Source: Watersipora subatra (Eukaryota; Bryozoa; Gymnolaemata; Cheilostomatida; Watersiporidae). From it: a DNA stretch of 64,000 nt. Positions 60,301 to 63,278 of this stretch are shown here, one piece after another. The position numbers were made by a program, and so were the translations under genes. Below the pieces are notes generated by a model. The model ran no database searches. It saw only the letters and a program-made list of their open reading frames with translations, and was not told where the DNA came from. Numbering within the stretch: the first letter of the stretch is position 1; the number at the start of each line of letters is the position of its first letter. The stretch lies in contig NC_088708.1 in NCBI RefSeq assembly GCF_963576615.1, positions 62,288,672 through 62,352,671 on the forward strand. The letters run 5' to 3'.

Positions 60301-63278
60301 TGTCAGGGTAAAAGTATATTTTATAGACTGACATTTCAACCCTTTGAAGATGCAATTGCCTCAATCTGTATCTCTACAAGATCTCATGCGCATTTAACAT
60401 GATTTATTTCTAGATGTGACTTCATGATATACTTGCTGGCAGCTAGACTTTGTACTTTTAGGGCCACAGAAAGCCACTCTTGCTGACTTCATGCTGATGG
60501 TATTTCAACAGAAGCCTAAAGCTATTGTCATGGTTACTAACCTTATTGAGTATGGCTCGGTAAGTGTGGTACATATTAGTGTATAGGAGGTATGTATATT
60601 AGTGTATTGGTGAATATATTAGTGTATAGGAGGTATGTATATTAGTGTATCGGTGTGTATATTAGCGTATAGGAGGTGTGTATATTAGTGTATAGGAGGT
60701 ATGTATATTAGTGTATCGGTGTGTATATTAGCGTATAGGAGGTGTGTATATTAGTGTATAAGAGGTGTATACATTAGTGTATAGGAGGGGTACAAATTAC
60801 TGTATTGGAGGTGTATATATTAGTGTATAAGAGGTATATATATTAGTGTATAGGAGATGTATATATTAGTGAATAGGAGGTGTATATATTAGGGTATAGG
60901 AGGCGTATATATTTTTATATGGAAGTCTTGGTGAACATCAGCCACATTGTAACTATGTTACATTGAGAGACTAGCTGTGTGTCACATGCCAGAGTTGTGT
61001 GACAAATCTTGAAAAGATAGAAATTGGTTACTCTAGTATCACACCTATGAAGTTATCTTTTAATAGAGAAAACATGCGGATCTTCTTGGCCGAGCTATTG
61101 GTTTCCATCTAATGTTTGGTCAGATATAGTAAGACCTCATTGTTTTAAAAGAAAGTTTCTCATTGTGTTTGCACTTTTAGAGCTCATTTGATTCAAATAT
61201 CTATTCATTAATTAGATTATTATTATTATTATTCTATCGTAGGTAGGTTCTCATGTCATGACCCTCTCCAATAATCTGAAAGCTCTGACAGTAGATCGGT
61301 TCACTACGTGTGTCATGTATCGTCATCATTTTCTTCCTTTCTTTTGGTCTCATCTTTTCCATTTATTTTTGCATCACATCTTTCATCAAGCGCTCATCTT
61401 GAAGAATGTATCCTAACCATCTTTTGCCTCATCTTGACGGTATCAGCAAGGTTTAGCTGTGTTTCTCGTACTCTAAGTAGGCCACCTTCTTTCCGGATCT
61501 TATCTTTCTATGTGATGTTTTTCATTCTTATCCATAGCCTCATCTTGAATGTATCTATTTTTCCTATGACACTCAGAAACACAGGCTGAATGTTTGCTGA
61601 ATTATTTTAATTTGGGACTTTAGCTACAAGGAGCTCTCTGCTTTGCAATGTCAAAACATCAGCTTCAACAGAACATGTTCCTTTATAGCCACATTTGTTG
61701 GCTAGCGCATTATTTGATTAAATATGGCACCATTCACATACTGTAAACACCTGCGTATAAGACACTTTTTTTTTTAAGAAGTCGACCTAAAAACCCAAGT
61801 GCCCCTTATCCATGGATACTTTTATTATAAAACTTATGTATCTACATGTATCATAATATCGAAAATTTATTATAAAAATCTCAATCTTACAATATTTGTC
61901 CTCGTGGTCCCCATTGGAAGATCGTAGGCATGTCGACTTTCCTCATGTTGCCGCCCTTGGTGAAAGTATGCTCACCATTAATCATCCATTCGGCCCATTT
62001 CTGCTTTAATGCTGCTTTGAATGGCATATTATAGACAACATCCATCAGTTGCACAATACTGGTCACGCTGCCGGGGATGAAGACGAGGTCTGTATTGTGC
62101 TGCTTCAATTTTGATTTAACATCATATGTTGTACGGCATCGAATAGCGTCTAACATCAGCACCGATCGCCGTCACCAATCATTCGACATGACAAATGCTG
62201 AATGATTTCATGAAATCATTCAACGAATGTCGAATGATTTGACGAAAATTTGTTTGAAGCACCACCATGTTTATAAAAATTAATGAAAATTTAGGACTAA
62301 AATTAGGATGTGTCCTATACACAGTTACTGAGGTTTTCCATTGTTTTTTGGAACCAATATCCACTGCGTTCTATACATGTTATCATCCTGTAGGCGGGTA
62401 TTTACTGTACTATCTATTATTACATTAATTCTATATTAATTAGATCAATAAAAGCAAGAAATGTAACATTATGCAAAGTTAAGTTTTCCTATATTGAGAT
62501 GAAACTTTTTGAACAACTTTACATACTCTGATACTAGAATTCTAATATTGCAAGACTTTCGCTGTCTCATTAGTCTGCATTTTTTTTTATCTCCAGGCAC
62601 TCTGTGAGCAATACTGGCCTGACCATGTTGGAGATTCTTGGAAATTTGGAGATATTACTGTCACTCTCACAAGCTGTGAGCGCTGGGCTGACTACACCAT
62701 TCGCTGCTTGAACTTTTCCAAGGTACCCACTACAATAAATGAGCTCAAGATTTCGGTTTAAACTAAAGATATTTAATTAGCTCTTCATTGTTCAATAATA
62801 TGAACTCAATGATATGCGTGGTAGAGGTAAAGAGTTGGTATCGCTAGTTTCCACCAATGACAAAATTAAACTTGAAGATACTTACCTATGTAAAAGGTAA
62901 GTAAGTCAAAAAGCTAGGCATAAAAACCTTCGGAGAACAGATAAATTAATTCAAAAAAGTGATTAAAACAAATAATTCTCATTTCGAAGATAGATAAACC
63001 AAAAAGTTAACAATATAGCAAATAGCAGCACTTATAGCAAAGGTAAGTAAAAATTAGTTGTAATAAAAGTTTTCTCTTTTAAGTACTGCTTTAAGATTCA
63101 ATAAATTTACTTTTGTTGTATTTTATTAGAATGGAGAATCTTTTGATATCTTTCAATATCATTTCACGTCTTGGCCTGACAAGAGCTCTCCTGCTGAGGT
63201 AAACCCATTTGTTAAGTTTGTGAGACAAGTGAAGAAGGACATAGACAGCCAGCCTGGACTACTTCTAGTCCACTGCAG
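12249..63278 (+). CDS. Receptor-type protein tyrosine phosphatase with 14 FN3-like domains (3' end outside window)
   Basis: Forty-two exons with GT..AG borders join in a single frame of about 1,865 residues. In order: signal peptide (residues 1-24), Cys-containing leader (25-47), seven A-B modules of FN3-like domains (48 to about 1405), juxtamembrane region (about 1406-1565), one transmembrane helix (about 1567-1592), and a cytoplasmic PTP domain visible from its N-terminal helix through INASY, AAQGP, the WPD loop and the His-Cys of the active site. The enzyme would remove phosphate from phosphotyrosine on substrate proteins at the inner face of the plasma membrane. The ectodomain probably binds another surface protein; its ligand is unknown. 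The juxtamembrane and PTP parts resemble R2B receptor phosphatases, but I see no MAM or Ig domain. The last exon ends in phase 2 inside the catalytic loop; the next exon is not in the window. Confidence 0.85.
12322..13417. other. Intron 1 with a hairpin at 12746-12793
   Basis: CTCTACTAG..TCACTACTC and GAGTAGTGA..CTAGTAGAG form an inverted repeat around CATATATG. Nothing else recognised. Confidence 0.5.
13418..13486 (+). CDS. RPTP exon 2: short leader with a single Cys
   Basis: Acceptor GCTGCAG, donor CTCAG|GTATAA, phase 1 on both sides. Encodes [11 protein letters not shown], then RFRRRVS, then NPCS. RFRR fits a furin-type site. The Cys occupies the same place before FN3 domain A1 as the last Cys of each B domain before the next A domain. 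Confidence 0.7.
13487..15344. other. Intron 2, nothing recognised
   Basis: About 1.85 kb without coding or clear repeat signal, until the left edge of the duplicated unit near 15231. Confidence 0.4.
15345..15436 (+). CDS. RPTP exon 3: FN3 domain A1, first half
   Basis: Acceptor GATTACAG, donor GGCAG|GTGAGA. Encodes [11 protein letters not shown] ... [10 protein letters not shown]: strands A and B ending at the FN3 core Trp. Phase 1 in, phase 0 out. Confidence 0.8.
15822..16493 (-). mobile_element. SINE-like insertion present only in duplication copy 1
   Basis: Copy 2 has CAATTTAAGTTGA uninterrupted at 19362-19374, while copy 1 has about 670 bp between two ATTTA copies (15817-15821 and 16489-16493). 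On the minus strand a tRNA-like head (16320-16385, GATTAGCTCAGTTGG ... GAGTTGAAGCC) lies toward one end, and an AAATA-rich tail lies at the opposite end (15824-15862). Confidence 0.7.
16719..16929 (+). CDS. RPTP exon 4: FN3 domain A1, second half
   Basis: Acceptor TTCGTCAG, donor CTTC|GTAAGC. Encodes [15 protein letters not shown] ... [13 protein letters not shown]: strands C to G with the usual A-x-N-x-G motif of FN3. Phase 0 in, phase 1 out. Confidence 0.85.
17349..17467 (+). CDS. RPTP exon 5: FN3 domain B1, first half
   Basis: Acceptor TATTGCAG, donor ATCAG|GTAGGG. Encodes [13 protein letters not shown] ... [16 protein letters not shown] and VITGYQ: strands A-C with the FN3 core Trp, PNG turn and Y. 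Phase 1 in, 0 out. Confidence 0.85.
17783..17945 (+). CDS. RPTP exon 6: FN3 domain B1, second half
   Basis: Acceptor AATACAG, donor GATG|GTAATG. Encodes [12 protein letters not shown] ... [20 protein letters not shown], ending TFCD: strands C' to G with the Y-x-V-x-A core. Contains four Cys. Confidence 0.85.
18360..18485. repeat. Palindromic ATCTATAGATGTA repeats, duplication copy 1
   Basis: Several copies of CTATAGAT-type self-complementary units joined by AATACAT. The same array is present and longer in copy 2. Confidence 0.7.
18892..18983 (+). CDS. RPTP exon 7: FN3 domain A2, first half
   Basis: Protein identical to exon 3, same splice sites. Belongs to the tandem duplicate module. Confidence 0.8.
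19593..19803 (+). CDS. RPTP exon 8: FN3 domain A2, second half
   Basis: Differs from exon 4 at 5 of 70 residues (I/V, V/I, G/D, F/L, E/K), all outside the Cys and core positions. Phase 0 in, 1 out. Confidence 0.85.
20230..20348 (+). CDS. RPTP exon 9: FN3 domain B2, first half
   Basis: Protein identical to exon 5. Acceptor TATTGCAG, donor ATCAG|GTAGGG. Confidence 0.85.
20664..20826 (+). CDS. RPTP exon 10: FN3 domain B2, second half
   Basis: Differs from exon 6 at 3 of 54 residues (K/N, L/I, T/K). All four Cys are kept. Confidence 0.85.
21240..21412. repeat. Palindromic ATCTATAGATGTA repeats, duplication copy 2
   Basis: Expanded relative to 18360-18485 in copy 1; near-perfect self-complementary runs of CTATAGATGTATTAGATCTATAG type. 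Confidence 0.7.
21735..21826 (+). CDS. RPTP exon 11: FN3 domain A3, first half
   Basis: Acceptor TTTTACAG, donor GGCAG|GTGTGT. Encodes [13 protein letters not shown] ... [12 protein letters not shown]. Phase 1 in, 0 out. Confidence 0.8.
22055..22259 (+). CDS. RPTP exon 12: FN3 domain A3, second half
   Basis: Acceptor TATTATAG, donor CTGC|GTAAGT. Encodes [18 protein letters not shown] ... [12 protein letters not shown]. Phase 0 in, 1 out. Confidence 0.8.
22768..22877 (+). CDS. RPTP exon 13: FN3 domain B3, first half
   Basis: Acceptor CTTTGTAG, donor ATCAG|GTGATT. Encodes [12 protein letters not shown] ... [20 protein letters not shown]. Confidence 0.85.
23030..23130. repeat. Short degenerate tandem repeat (about 23 bp, 4 copies)
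   Basis: Repeats of CATGTGACAGGTAACTAAA type with substitutions. Confidence 0.55.
23655..23905. repeat. Dispersed repeat family X, copy 1
   Basis: Shares with 33680-33935 the series GGTGGCTAG, GCAGGACT, GACAAAG, GGAGCTCCTTTGCGAG, AATAAAAACACCCAAC and AACCATTGTTGAAAC in the same order. Unclassified intron repeat. Confidence 0.65.
24546..24714 (+). CDS. RPTP exon 14: FN3 domain B3, second half
   Basis: Acceptor TTGGTTAG, donor GCGG|GTACGG. Encodes [12 protein letters not shown] ... [20 protein letters not shown], ending TDCA. Phase 0 in, 1 out. Confidence 0.8.
24977..27516. repeat. 62-bp satellite array, about 41 copies
   Basis: Consensus starts GGCTCAACCTACGCATAGC and ends TATCCAGCATAATTCAAG; 2,540 bp, period 62. 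Copies vary at few positions (GGG/AGA/GCA before CTCAA, GAAGC/GAGGC) and the variants recur in higher-order order, for example 25430-25700 resembles 25830-26250. It fills the intron between FN3 domains B3 and A4. Confidence 0.95.
28017..28108 (+). CDS. RPTP exon 15: FN3 domain A4, first half
   Basis: Acceptor CTTGCAG, donor GGCAG|GTAAGG. Encodes [13 protein letters not shown] ... [12 protein letters not shown]. Confidence 0.8.
28500..28690 (-). mobile_element. tRNA-derived SINE
   Basis: On the minus strand an A box TGGCCTAGTGG (28662-28672) and a B box GGTTCGATTCC (28618-28628) match Pol III consensus fully, spaced as in a tRNA. The body runs toward lower coordinates; its end is not defined. 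Confidence 0.75.
28972..29835. repeat. Minisatellite, 27- and 34-bp units
   Basis: Alternating units built on CTAGTACAGAATAGAGGTAA and CTGATACAGAATAGAG. Many units contain AGAGGTAATATG. Lies in the intron of FN3 domain A4. The minus-strand ORF across it is an artefact of the repeat. Confidence 0.9.
30423..30627 (+). CDS. RPTP exon 16: FN3 domain A4, second half
   Basis: Acceptor TGTTTCAG, donor CTAC|GTAAGA. Encodes [16 protein letters not shown] ... [13 protein letters not shown]. Confidence 0.8.
31322..31431 (+). CDS. RPTP exon 17: FN3 domain B4, first half
   Basis: Acceptor GTTGGCAG, donor ACAGG|GTATAA. Encodes [13 protein letters not shown] ... [20 protein letters not shown]. Phase 1 in, 0 out. 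Confidence 0.85.
31612..31967. repeat. TGTCTGTCCATC-type simple repeat
   Basis: About 350 bp of CTGTCTGTCCAT/CTGTCTGTTCAT variants, open in several frames on both strands purely by composition. A SINE head lies just after it. Confidence 0.95.
32000..32065 (-). mobile_element. tRNA-derived SINE head
   Basis: Minus strand: GGTGCAATTGGTGGTGTACTGG (A-box region) and GGTTTGAATCC (B box, 32008-32018). Confidence 0.6.
32258..32410 (-). mobile_element. tRNA-derived SINE head and body
   Basis: Minus strand: TGGTGCAGCATTAGAG (A-box region) and GGGTTCAAATGC (B box, 32268-32279). Followed on the plus side by CTGACAATCTCTCACA, shared with 6919-6935. Confidence 0.55.
32640..32820 (+). CDS. RPTP exon 18: FN3 domain B4, second half
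   Basis: Acceptor TATTTCAG, donor CATTG|GTAAGC. Encodes [16 protein letters not shown] ... [18 protein letters not shown], ending TLCI. Lacks both the strand-C and strand-F Cys found in most B domains. Confidence 0.85.
33523..33614 (+). CDS. RPTP exon 19: FN3 domain A5, first half
   Basis: Acceptor TTGCATAG, donor GGGAG|GTGAGA. Encodes [11 protein letters not shown] ... [12 protein letters not shown]. Confidence 0.8.
33680..33935. repeat. Dispersed repeat family X, copy 2
   Basis: Partner of 23655-23905 in the same orientation; an internal GCTAGTAACT piece is duplicated. Confidence 0.65.
34352..34556 (+). CDS. RPTP exon 20: FN3 domain A5, second half
   Basis: Acceptor TTGTCGCAG, donor TTGA|GTAAGT. 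Encodes [16 protein letters not shown] ... [13 protein letters not shown]. Confidence 0.85.
34669..34930 (-). repeat. LTR (3' LTR of the element)
   Basis: 262 bp, starts TGTTATGTTTCTGCACAG and ends ACTTGCATGACA on the plus strand. Identical to 39282-39543 except T/A in GATTTGATAAC versus GATTAGATAAC. Confidence 0.95.
34931..34940 (-). promoter_or_regulatory. Polypurine tract of the retrotransposon
   Basis: Minus-strand AGTGAGGAGG directly before the 3' LTR, the expected place for plus-strand DNA priming. Confidence 0.65.
34964..36196 (-). CDS. Retrotransposon pol, integrase part (410 residues from first ATG)
   Basis: In the same frame as the upstream gag-pol segment and continuous with it after the TAG at 36383-36385; the frame is open from 36382 downward, so the ATG at 36196 is only the first Met, not a proven start. 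Contains an HHCC zinc-binding region (His about 57 and 60, Cys 90 and 93) and the DDE core with Asp about 121, Asp about 175 (TDNATSF) and Glu about 211 (NGEAERLV). A GPY/F-like module follows around residues 310-350, then a Pro/Arg-rich tail. No chromodomain. Confidence 0.85.
   Translation of the reverse strand: MRYTAEGWPGNKEMKETQLSLFHKISDSLSITEGCLLYGNRVVIPVKLQQEVLKILHLGHFGMERMKKLARTAVYWPRIDSDIEETSRQCTACAEHQKLPQKYPIHPWMLPEKPWSRLHLDHAVNFMGSQWLVMIDAYSKYPCIHRTSSTSTRATTDILEEIFAHFGYPHTIVTDNATSFTSGEFQQWCQERSIVHFTGAPYHPATNGEAERLVQSFKQAMKKSSLSPKSALQQFLMHYRRTPLPTGYSPSQLLNGRQMRCKIDTLLPSPAHIAQFHQSREVNRSAEKTVSKIRSYNLGALCYALYHGPRRNRQPRWVPAIVTKIYGTRSLNVKVVPKGPTWRRHVEQLRPRYSTEEDQDPGDKPEITEETKLQLPAPTTVTEQPPSRRRPRNPRLPDGDEYSRDKPEGL
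36383..39148 (-). CDS. Retrotransposon Gag-protease-reverse transcriptase-RNase H (921 residues, ends at TAG)
   Basis: ATG at 39148. A Gln/Glu-rich coiled coil spans residues 10-72, a retrotransposon Gag region about 85-250, and two CCHC zinc knuckles about 295-308 and 315-328 (C-x2-C-x4-H-x4-C). The protease active-site DTGA is at about 369, reverse transcriptase about 500-690 with YLDD at 665-668, and RNase H from about 805 with CDASETG. Gag and pol share one frame. The frame stops at TAG 36383-36385 just after RNase H, where related elements continue into integrase; in-frame sequence continues at once after the stop. All enzyme motifs seen are intact. Confidence 0.9.
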   Translation of the reverse strand: MAEVADLIKLMQKQQEDQRQQQEEQRKQQEEHRQQQHEEFKQQQEEYRRQQDERMEENKKLMELLLQNLQRKQEAAATAVPAFPGFDPTAELLTDYIDRFNTFIAANSIHQDKIAGTFLTNQQPTLYKQLSNMAAQLSTPKQINDLNMDEIREFLKDQYDPKRFIVRECYKYWSDMQRKPGETIQELAARIRQDATTCAFIDITDPLDEALRTRFICSVNNEAVLKSLFKVKDNELNFNKAIQVAQETEEAAKVAKETVYGNSSKVNKVAQQKSRYKPIQKNNSTPDKQKEGKLCYRCDRTNHTADDCRFKAATCNFCSKQGHIERACKKKKSSAAEKPVKMIECTSTKMVKLAENIKLEGDNLTLKLDTGACDNFICKSIWEKLGKPNLKPTTVNYKSASGHLIETLGRCELTAQLDAQKEVRLPFVISAVQDLNLLGRTAIQQLGISIDDKLQQNLVSTITENQPDGRLQIKCKEMCKEFPEIFKDELGCLKNFELEINFKPSTKPVFCRPRPVPIALTEELNQAYEAGVAKGIWEPTQFNQYGTTVVPVRKSTTGQAAGKIRVCGDYSKTINNQLETHRKPIPLPEDLIRKLGGGYCYTKIDLADAYNQILLAPESQRRLALSTHRGVLLQKRLPFGISSAPGYFQEIMEQLTQDLPGVAVYLDDILVSGANAESHLQNLRRLLQRLEERGLRCRKDKCCFAQPTVEYLGHKLTSKGITKGKKADAVQQMPVPTDLTQLRSFLGATQFYSKFIPNLSQLTGPLHKLTRKGETWKWGTEQEKSFNKLKDMLSTDSVLAHFNPDLDIGISCDASETGLGAVLFHRYPDGSERPIANVSKTLTSTQRKYGQIQKEALSIIFALKKYHQYLYGRRFILVTDHRPLLTLLGPTKGVPALAANRLARWALVLNQYDYTIEYRST
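39262..39272 (-). promoter_or_regulatory. Primer-binding-site-like sequence
   Basis: Minus-strand TGGCGACAAGG, nine bases inside the 5' LTR border. TGG start fits the 3' CCA of a tRNA; the tRNA was not identified. Confidence 0.4.
39282..39543 (-). repeat. LTR (5' LTR of the element)
   Basis: 262 bp, partner of 34669-34930. Followed by ATTTA, the target duplication. Confidence 0.95.
39690..39880. repeat. Degenerate tandem repeat of about 29 bp
   Basis: GCATAGGCATACATAGCC-like units with drift, five or six copies. Confidence 0.5.
40702..40811 (+). CDS. RPTP exon 21: FN3 domain B5, first half
   Basis: Acceptor TTGTTGTAG, donor GTGAA|GTGAGT. Encodes [12 protein letters not shown] ... [18 protein letters not shown]. 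Phase 1 in, 0 out. Confidence 0.85.
40945..41122 (+). CDS. RPTP exon 22: FN3 domain B5, second half
   Basis: Acceptor GTCTCTAG, donor ACAG|GTAGGA. Encodes [16 protein letters not shown] ... [19 protein letters not shown], ending QIRTLCT. Lacks the strand-C and strand-F Cys. Its last 22 bases are the seed of the following minisatellite. Confidence 0.85.
41100..41890. repeat. Minisatellite derived from an exon end plus its 5' splice site
   Basis: About 18-22-bp units of the type ACTCTCTGTACAGGTAAGA. The first unit is the coding end of exon 22 and its donor. Perfect CAG|GTAAGA occurs with GT at 41142, 41409, 41618, 41846 and 41865. Open frames across it are repeat artefacts. Confidence 0.9.
42205..42311 (+). 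CDS. RPTP exon 23: FN3 domain A6, first half
   Basis: Acceptor ATTTTTAG, donor AAAAT|GTGAGT. Encodes [12 protein letters not shown] ... [13 protein letters not shown]; the core Trp is replaced (NIAEN where others have TWQ). Phase 1 in, 0 out. Confidence 0.75.
42330..43446. repeat. 25-bp minisatellite, more than 40 copies
   Basis: Unit GATAAGAACAATAGAACTC + TATTTA, starting about 20 bp after the donor of exon 23. Confidence 0.95.
44046..44235 (+). CDS. RPTP exon 24: FN3 domain A6, second half
   Basis: Acceptor CTGGCAG, donor TTAG|GTAAGC. Encodes [18 protein letters not shown] ... [12 protein letters not shown]. Phase 0 in, 1 out. Confidence 0.8.
44236..45362. other. Intron; possible relic FN3 half-exon at 45062-45103
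   Basis: A short in-frame piece [15 protein letters not shown] resembles the RERWxYxVTW end of A-type first halves, but no proper acceptor or donor fits. The rest is AT-rich. Confidence 0.25.
45363..45466 (+). CDS. RPTP exon 25: FN3 domain B6, first half
   Basis: Acceptor ATTTCAG, donor ACCAG|GTACTC. Encodes [12 protein letters not shown] ... [21 protein letters not shown]. Confidence 0.85.
45795..45875 (+). mobile_element. tRNA-derived SINE head
   Basis: GGTAGTCGAGTGGTCTAGTGG then TTAGAATGCCAGACTG and a degraded B box GTTGTATTCTC. Tail not defined. Confidence 0.55.
46124..46301 (+). CDS. RPTP exon 26: FN3 domain B6, second half
   Basis: Acceptor ACTTGTAG, donor GGCA|GTAAGT. Encodes [14 protein letters not shown] ... 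[19 protein letters not shown], ending IECG. Confidence 0.85.
46302..47248. other. Intron, nothing recognised
   Basis: AT-rich; no repeat or coding signal beyond short TTTTACCATTGAG repeats near 46955-47020. Confidence 0.4.
47249..47325 (+). CDS. RPTP exon 27: FN3 domain A7, first half
   Basis: Acceptor AATTTTAG, donor GGGAG|GTATGT. Encodes [13 protein letters not shown] ... SLTITVSWE. Shorter than other A first halves. Confidence 0.8.
48145..48355 (+). CDS. RPTP exon 28: FN3 domain A7, second half
   Basis: Acceptor ATTTTACAG, donor ACAA|GTGAGT. Encodes [16 protein letters not shown] ... [18 protein letters not shown]. The most canonical FN3 of the series. Confidence 0.85.
48814..48917 (+). 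CDS. RPTP exon 29: FN3 domain B7, first half
   Basis: Acceptor GTGTTGAAG (weak), donor ATGAG|GTAGCC. Encodes [13 protein letters not shown], then [20 protein letters not shown]. Core Trp replaced. Phase 1 in, 0 out, agreeing with neighbours. Confidence 0.8.
48938..48970. other. Perfect 14-bp hairpin 20 bases after a 5' splice site
   Basis: GCTGTCTTTGTATC, loop AGTAA, GATACAAAGACAGC. Confidence 0.7.
49572..49755 (+). CDS. RPTP exon 30: FN3 domain B7, second half
   Basis: Acceptor CTGTTTTAG, donor CTTT|GTGAGT. Encodes [12 protein letters not shown] ... [22 protein letters not shown], ending TNLL. It lacks the terminal Cys of the other B domains; no A domain follows it. Confidence 0.85.
50498..50612 (+). 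CDS. RPTP exon 31: juxtamembrane ectodomain
   Basis: Acceptor GTTTTCAG, donor CAAAG|GTATGT. Encodes [16 protein letters not shown] ... [17 protein letters not shown]. Starts an FN3-like juxtamembrane domain. Phase 1 in, 2 out. Confidence 0.75.
50745..51583. repeat. 25-bp minisatellite
   Basis: Unit CCATTTATTAACACCTACCATAGAT with variants; about 33 copies. Confidence 0.95.
51745..52065. repeat. 26/31-bp minisatellite with splice-acceptor-like core
   Basis: Unit TTTTTCAACTAAACAGTATC plus TTATGG, about 11 copies. Each unit has a pyrimidine run, a CTAA-type branch-point-like motif and ACAG. It ends about 90 bp before the acceptor of exon 32. Confidence 0.85.
52158..52434 (+). CDS. RPTP exon 32: juxtamembrane FN3-like domain
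   Basis: Acceptor TTTTTGTAG, donor TAGAT|GTAAGT. Encodes [12 protein letters not shown] ... [11 protein letters not shown] ... [20 protein letters not shown] and [10 protein letters not shown]. The AAEL ... GD ... N.AL.P.T.Y order is typical of the region before the membrane in R2B-type receptor phosphatases. Confidence 0.85.
52582..52636. other. Inverted repeat, about 20-bp stem
   Basis: GATATATTGCTCTTTTTTGT and ACAAAAAAAGAGCAATATATC separated by 14 bases; intron hairpin. Confidence 0.7.
52765..52810 (+). CDS. RPTP exon 33: short juxtamembrane exon
   Basis: Acceptor TATTACAG, donor CACCA|GTAAGT. Encodes [15 protein letters not shown]. Phase 0 in, 1 out. Confidence 0.75.
53004..53145 (+). 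CDS. RPTP exon 34: transmembrane segment
   Basis: Acceptor TTTGACAG, donor AAAAG|GTAAGA. Encodes [15 protein letters not shown], then a roughly 25-residue helix ([15 protein letters not shown] ... VCVCC) and the stop-transfer HIYRRKR. Phase 1 in, 2 out. Confidence 0.9.
53146..55002. other. Intron, nothing recognised
   Basis: About 1.85 kb of AT-rich sequence with a short CATGTA run near 54795. No coding evidence. Confidence 0.4.
55003..55121 (+). CDS. RPTP exon 35: cytoplasmic juxtamembrane linker
   Basis: Acceptor TTTATTAG, donor GGAAG|GTTAGT. Encodes [17 protein letters not shown] ... [18 protein letters not shown], Pro/Glu-rich. Phase 2 in, 1 out. Confidence 0.75.
55471..55580 (+). CDS. 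RPTP exon 36: N-terminal helix of PTP domain
   Basis: Acceptor TTAGTTGCAG, donor TGGAG|GTGGAG (weak). Encodes [14 protein letters not shown], then [20 protein letters not shown]. The I.V.DL..YI pattern is the start of receptor PTP D1 domains. Read-through meets TGA within four codons, so splicing here is required. Confidence 0.75.
55581..57920. other. Intron containing the 56268-57470 minisatellite
   Basis: Outside the array nothing is recognised. Confidence 0.5.
56268..57470. repeat. 19/28-bp minisatellite
   Basis: Units CATAAGTGATAGGACTTGTA and a longer form with CATAATGTA. The minus-strand open frames ([13 protein letters not shown] repeats) are artefacts of the array. Confidence 0.95.
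57921..58008 (+). CDS. RPTP exon 37: PTP domain
   Basis: Acceptor TTGTTTAG, donor CCCAG|GTGAGA. Encodes [20 protein letters not shown], then [13 protein letters not shown] sits where PTPs have KNRY, the phosphotyrosine-recognition loop; the Tyr is kept. Phase 0 in, 1 out. Confidence 0.85.
58211..58599 (+). repeat. 30-bp minisatellite of 3' splice sites, 13 units
   Basis: Each unit is GTGACAGCTATAGAG + TATTCTTTGTTACAG: the start of exon 38 followed by a pyrimidine stretch and a splice acceptor. Twelve units keep CAG; one ends ACCG (58300). One unit is 29 bp (58481-58509). The last repeat runs directly into exon 38. Confidence 0.95.
58600..58673 (+). CDS. RPTP exon 38: PTP domain, INASY motif
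   Basis: Acceptor GTTACAG, donor AGCG|GTAAGT. Encodes [14 protein letters not shown], then [10 protein letters not shown], matching the DHSRVxL ... YINASY block of PTPs. Phase 1 in, 0 out. Its first 15 bases are part of the upstream splice-site array. Confidence 0.9.
58720..58868. repeat. 30-bp tandem repeat, about 5 copies
   Basis: ATGTAGCAACAGCTATACAG + TGTGCACTGT repeated, starting about 45 bp after the donor of exon 38. Confidence 0.85.
58960..59162. repeat. TG/CG-rich microsatellite
   Basis: GTGTGTGCGTGCGTGT-type tract; ORFs on both strands are compositional. Confidence 0.95.
59629..59665 (+). CDS. RPTP exon 39: PTP domain, AAQG motif
   Basis: Acceptor TATTTTAG, donor TCAAG|GTAAGT. 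Encodes [12 protein letters not shown] and joins to G-P in the next exon (AAQGP). Only 37 bp. Phase 0 in, 1 out. Confidence 0.85.
59890..60018. repeat. 24-bp tandem repeat, 5 copies
   Basis: Unit TATCTCTGATACCTAACCTG + TCAA. Confidence 0.9.
60462..60559 (+). CDS. RPTP exon 40: PTP domain
   Basis: Acceptor ACTTTTAG, donor CTCG|GTAAGT. Encodes [18 protein letters not shown] then [14 protein letters not shown], matching the QGP..T..DFW.M......IVM.T.L.E block. Phase 1 in, 0 out. Confidence 0.9.
60565..60915. repeat. 23-bp minisatellite with donor-like AGGTATGT cores
   Basis: Unit ATTAGTGTATAGGAGGTATGTAT, starting a few bases after the donor of exon 40; several units carry AG|GTATGT. Confidence 0.85.
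61741..62407 (-). mobile_element. Pogo/Tigger-like DNA transposon remnant
   Basis: Flanked by TA on both sides (61739-61740, 62408-62409). Ends are inverted and similar (CTGTAAACACCTGCGTA versus the reverse complement CAGTAAATACCCGCCTA). The inside encodes on the minus strand the C-terminal part of a DDE transposase. Confidence 0.75.
61887..62162 (-). pseudogene. Pogo-like transposase C-terminal fragment (91 residues)
   Basis: LDAIRCRTT ... [20 protein letters not shown] ... [14 protein letters not shown] matches the end of the DDE_1 domain of pogo/Tigger transposases (LLLDN.. ; [21 protein letters not shown]). The usual Asp of LDN and of PLDV are altered or displaced, and the N-terminal DNA-binding and catalytic parts are missing, so it is inactive. 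Confidence 0.75.
62597..62722 (+). CDS. RPTP exon 41: PTP domain
   Basis: Acceptor ATCTCCAG, donor CCAAG|GTACCC. Encodes [19 protein letters not shown] then [19 protein letters not shown], matching the CxxYWP block. Phase 0 both sides. Confidence 0.9.
63130..63278 (+). CDS. RPTP exon 42: PTP domain, WPD loop to catalytic His-Cys
   Basis: Acceptor TTTATTAG, donor CTGCAG|GTATTC. Encodes [16 protein letters not shown] (WPD loop with the general-acid Asp) and ends PGLLLVHC. The intron (phase 2) falls right after the catalytic Cys; the rest of the HCxxGxxR loop is beyond the window. Confidence 0.9.

Noticed and set aside
61065..61110. Possible exon after TTTTAATAG
   Set aside because: The phase-0 exons at 60559 and 62597 join cleanly in a conserved PTP block, leaving no room for an extra exon.
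62179..62364. Minus-strand ORF next to the pogo-like fragment
   Set aside because: Not in continuity with the transposase fragment and no recognisable motif.
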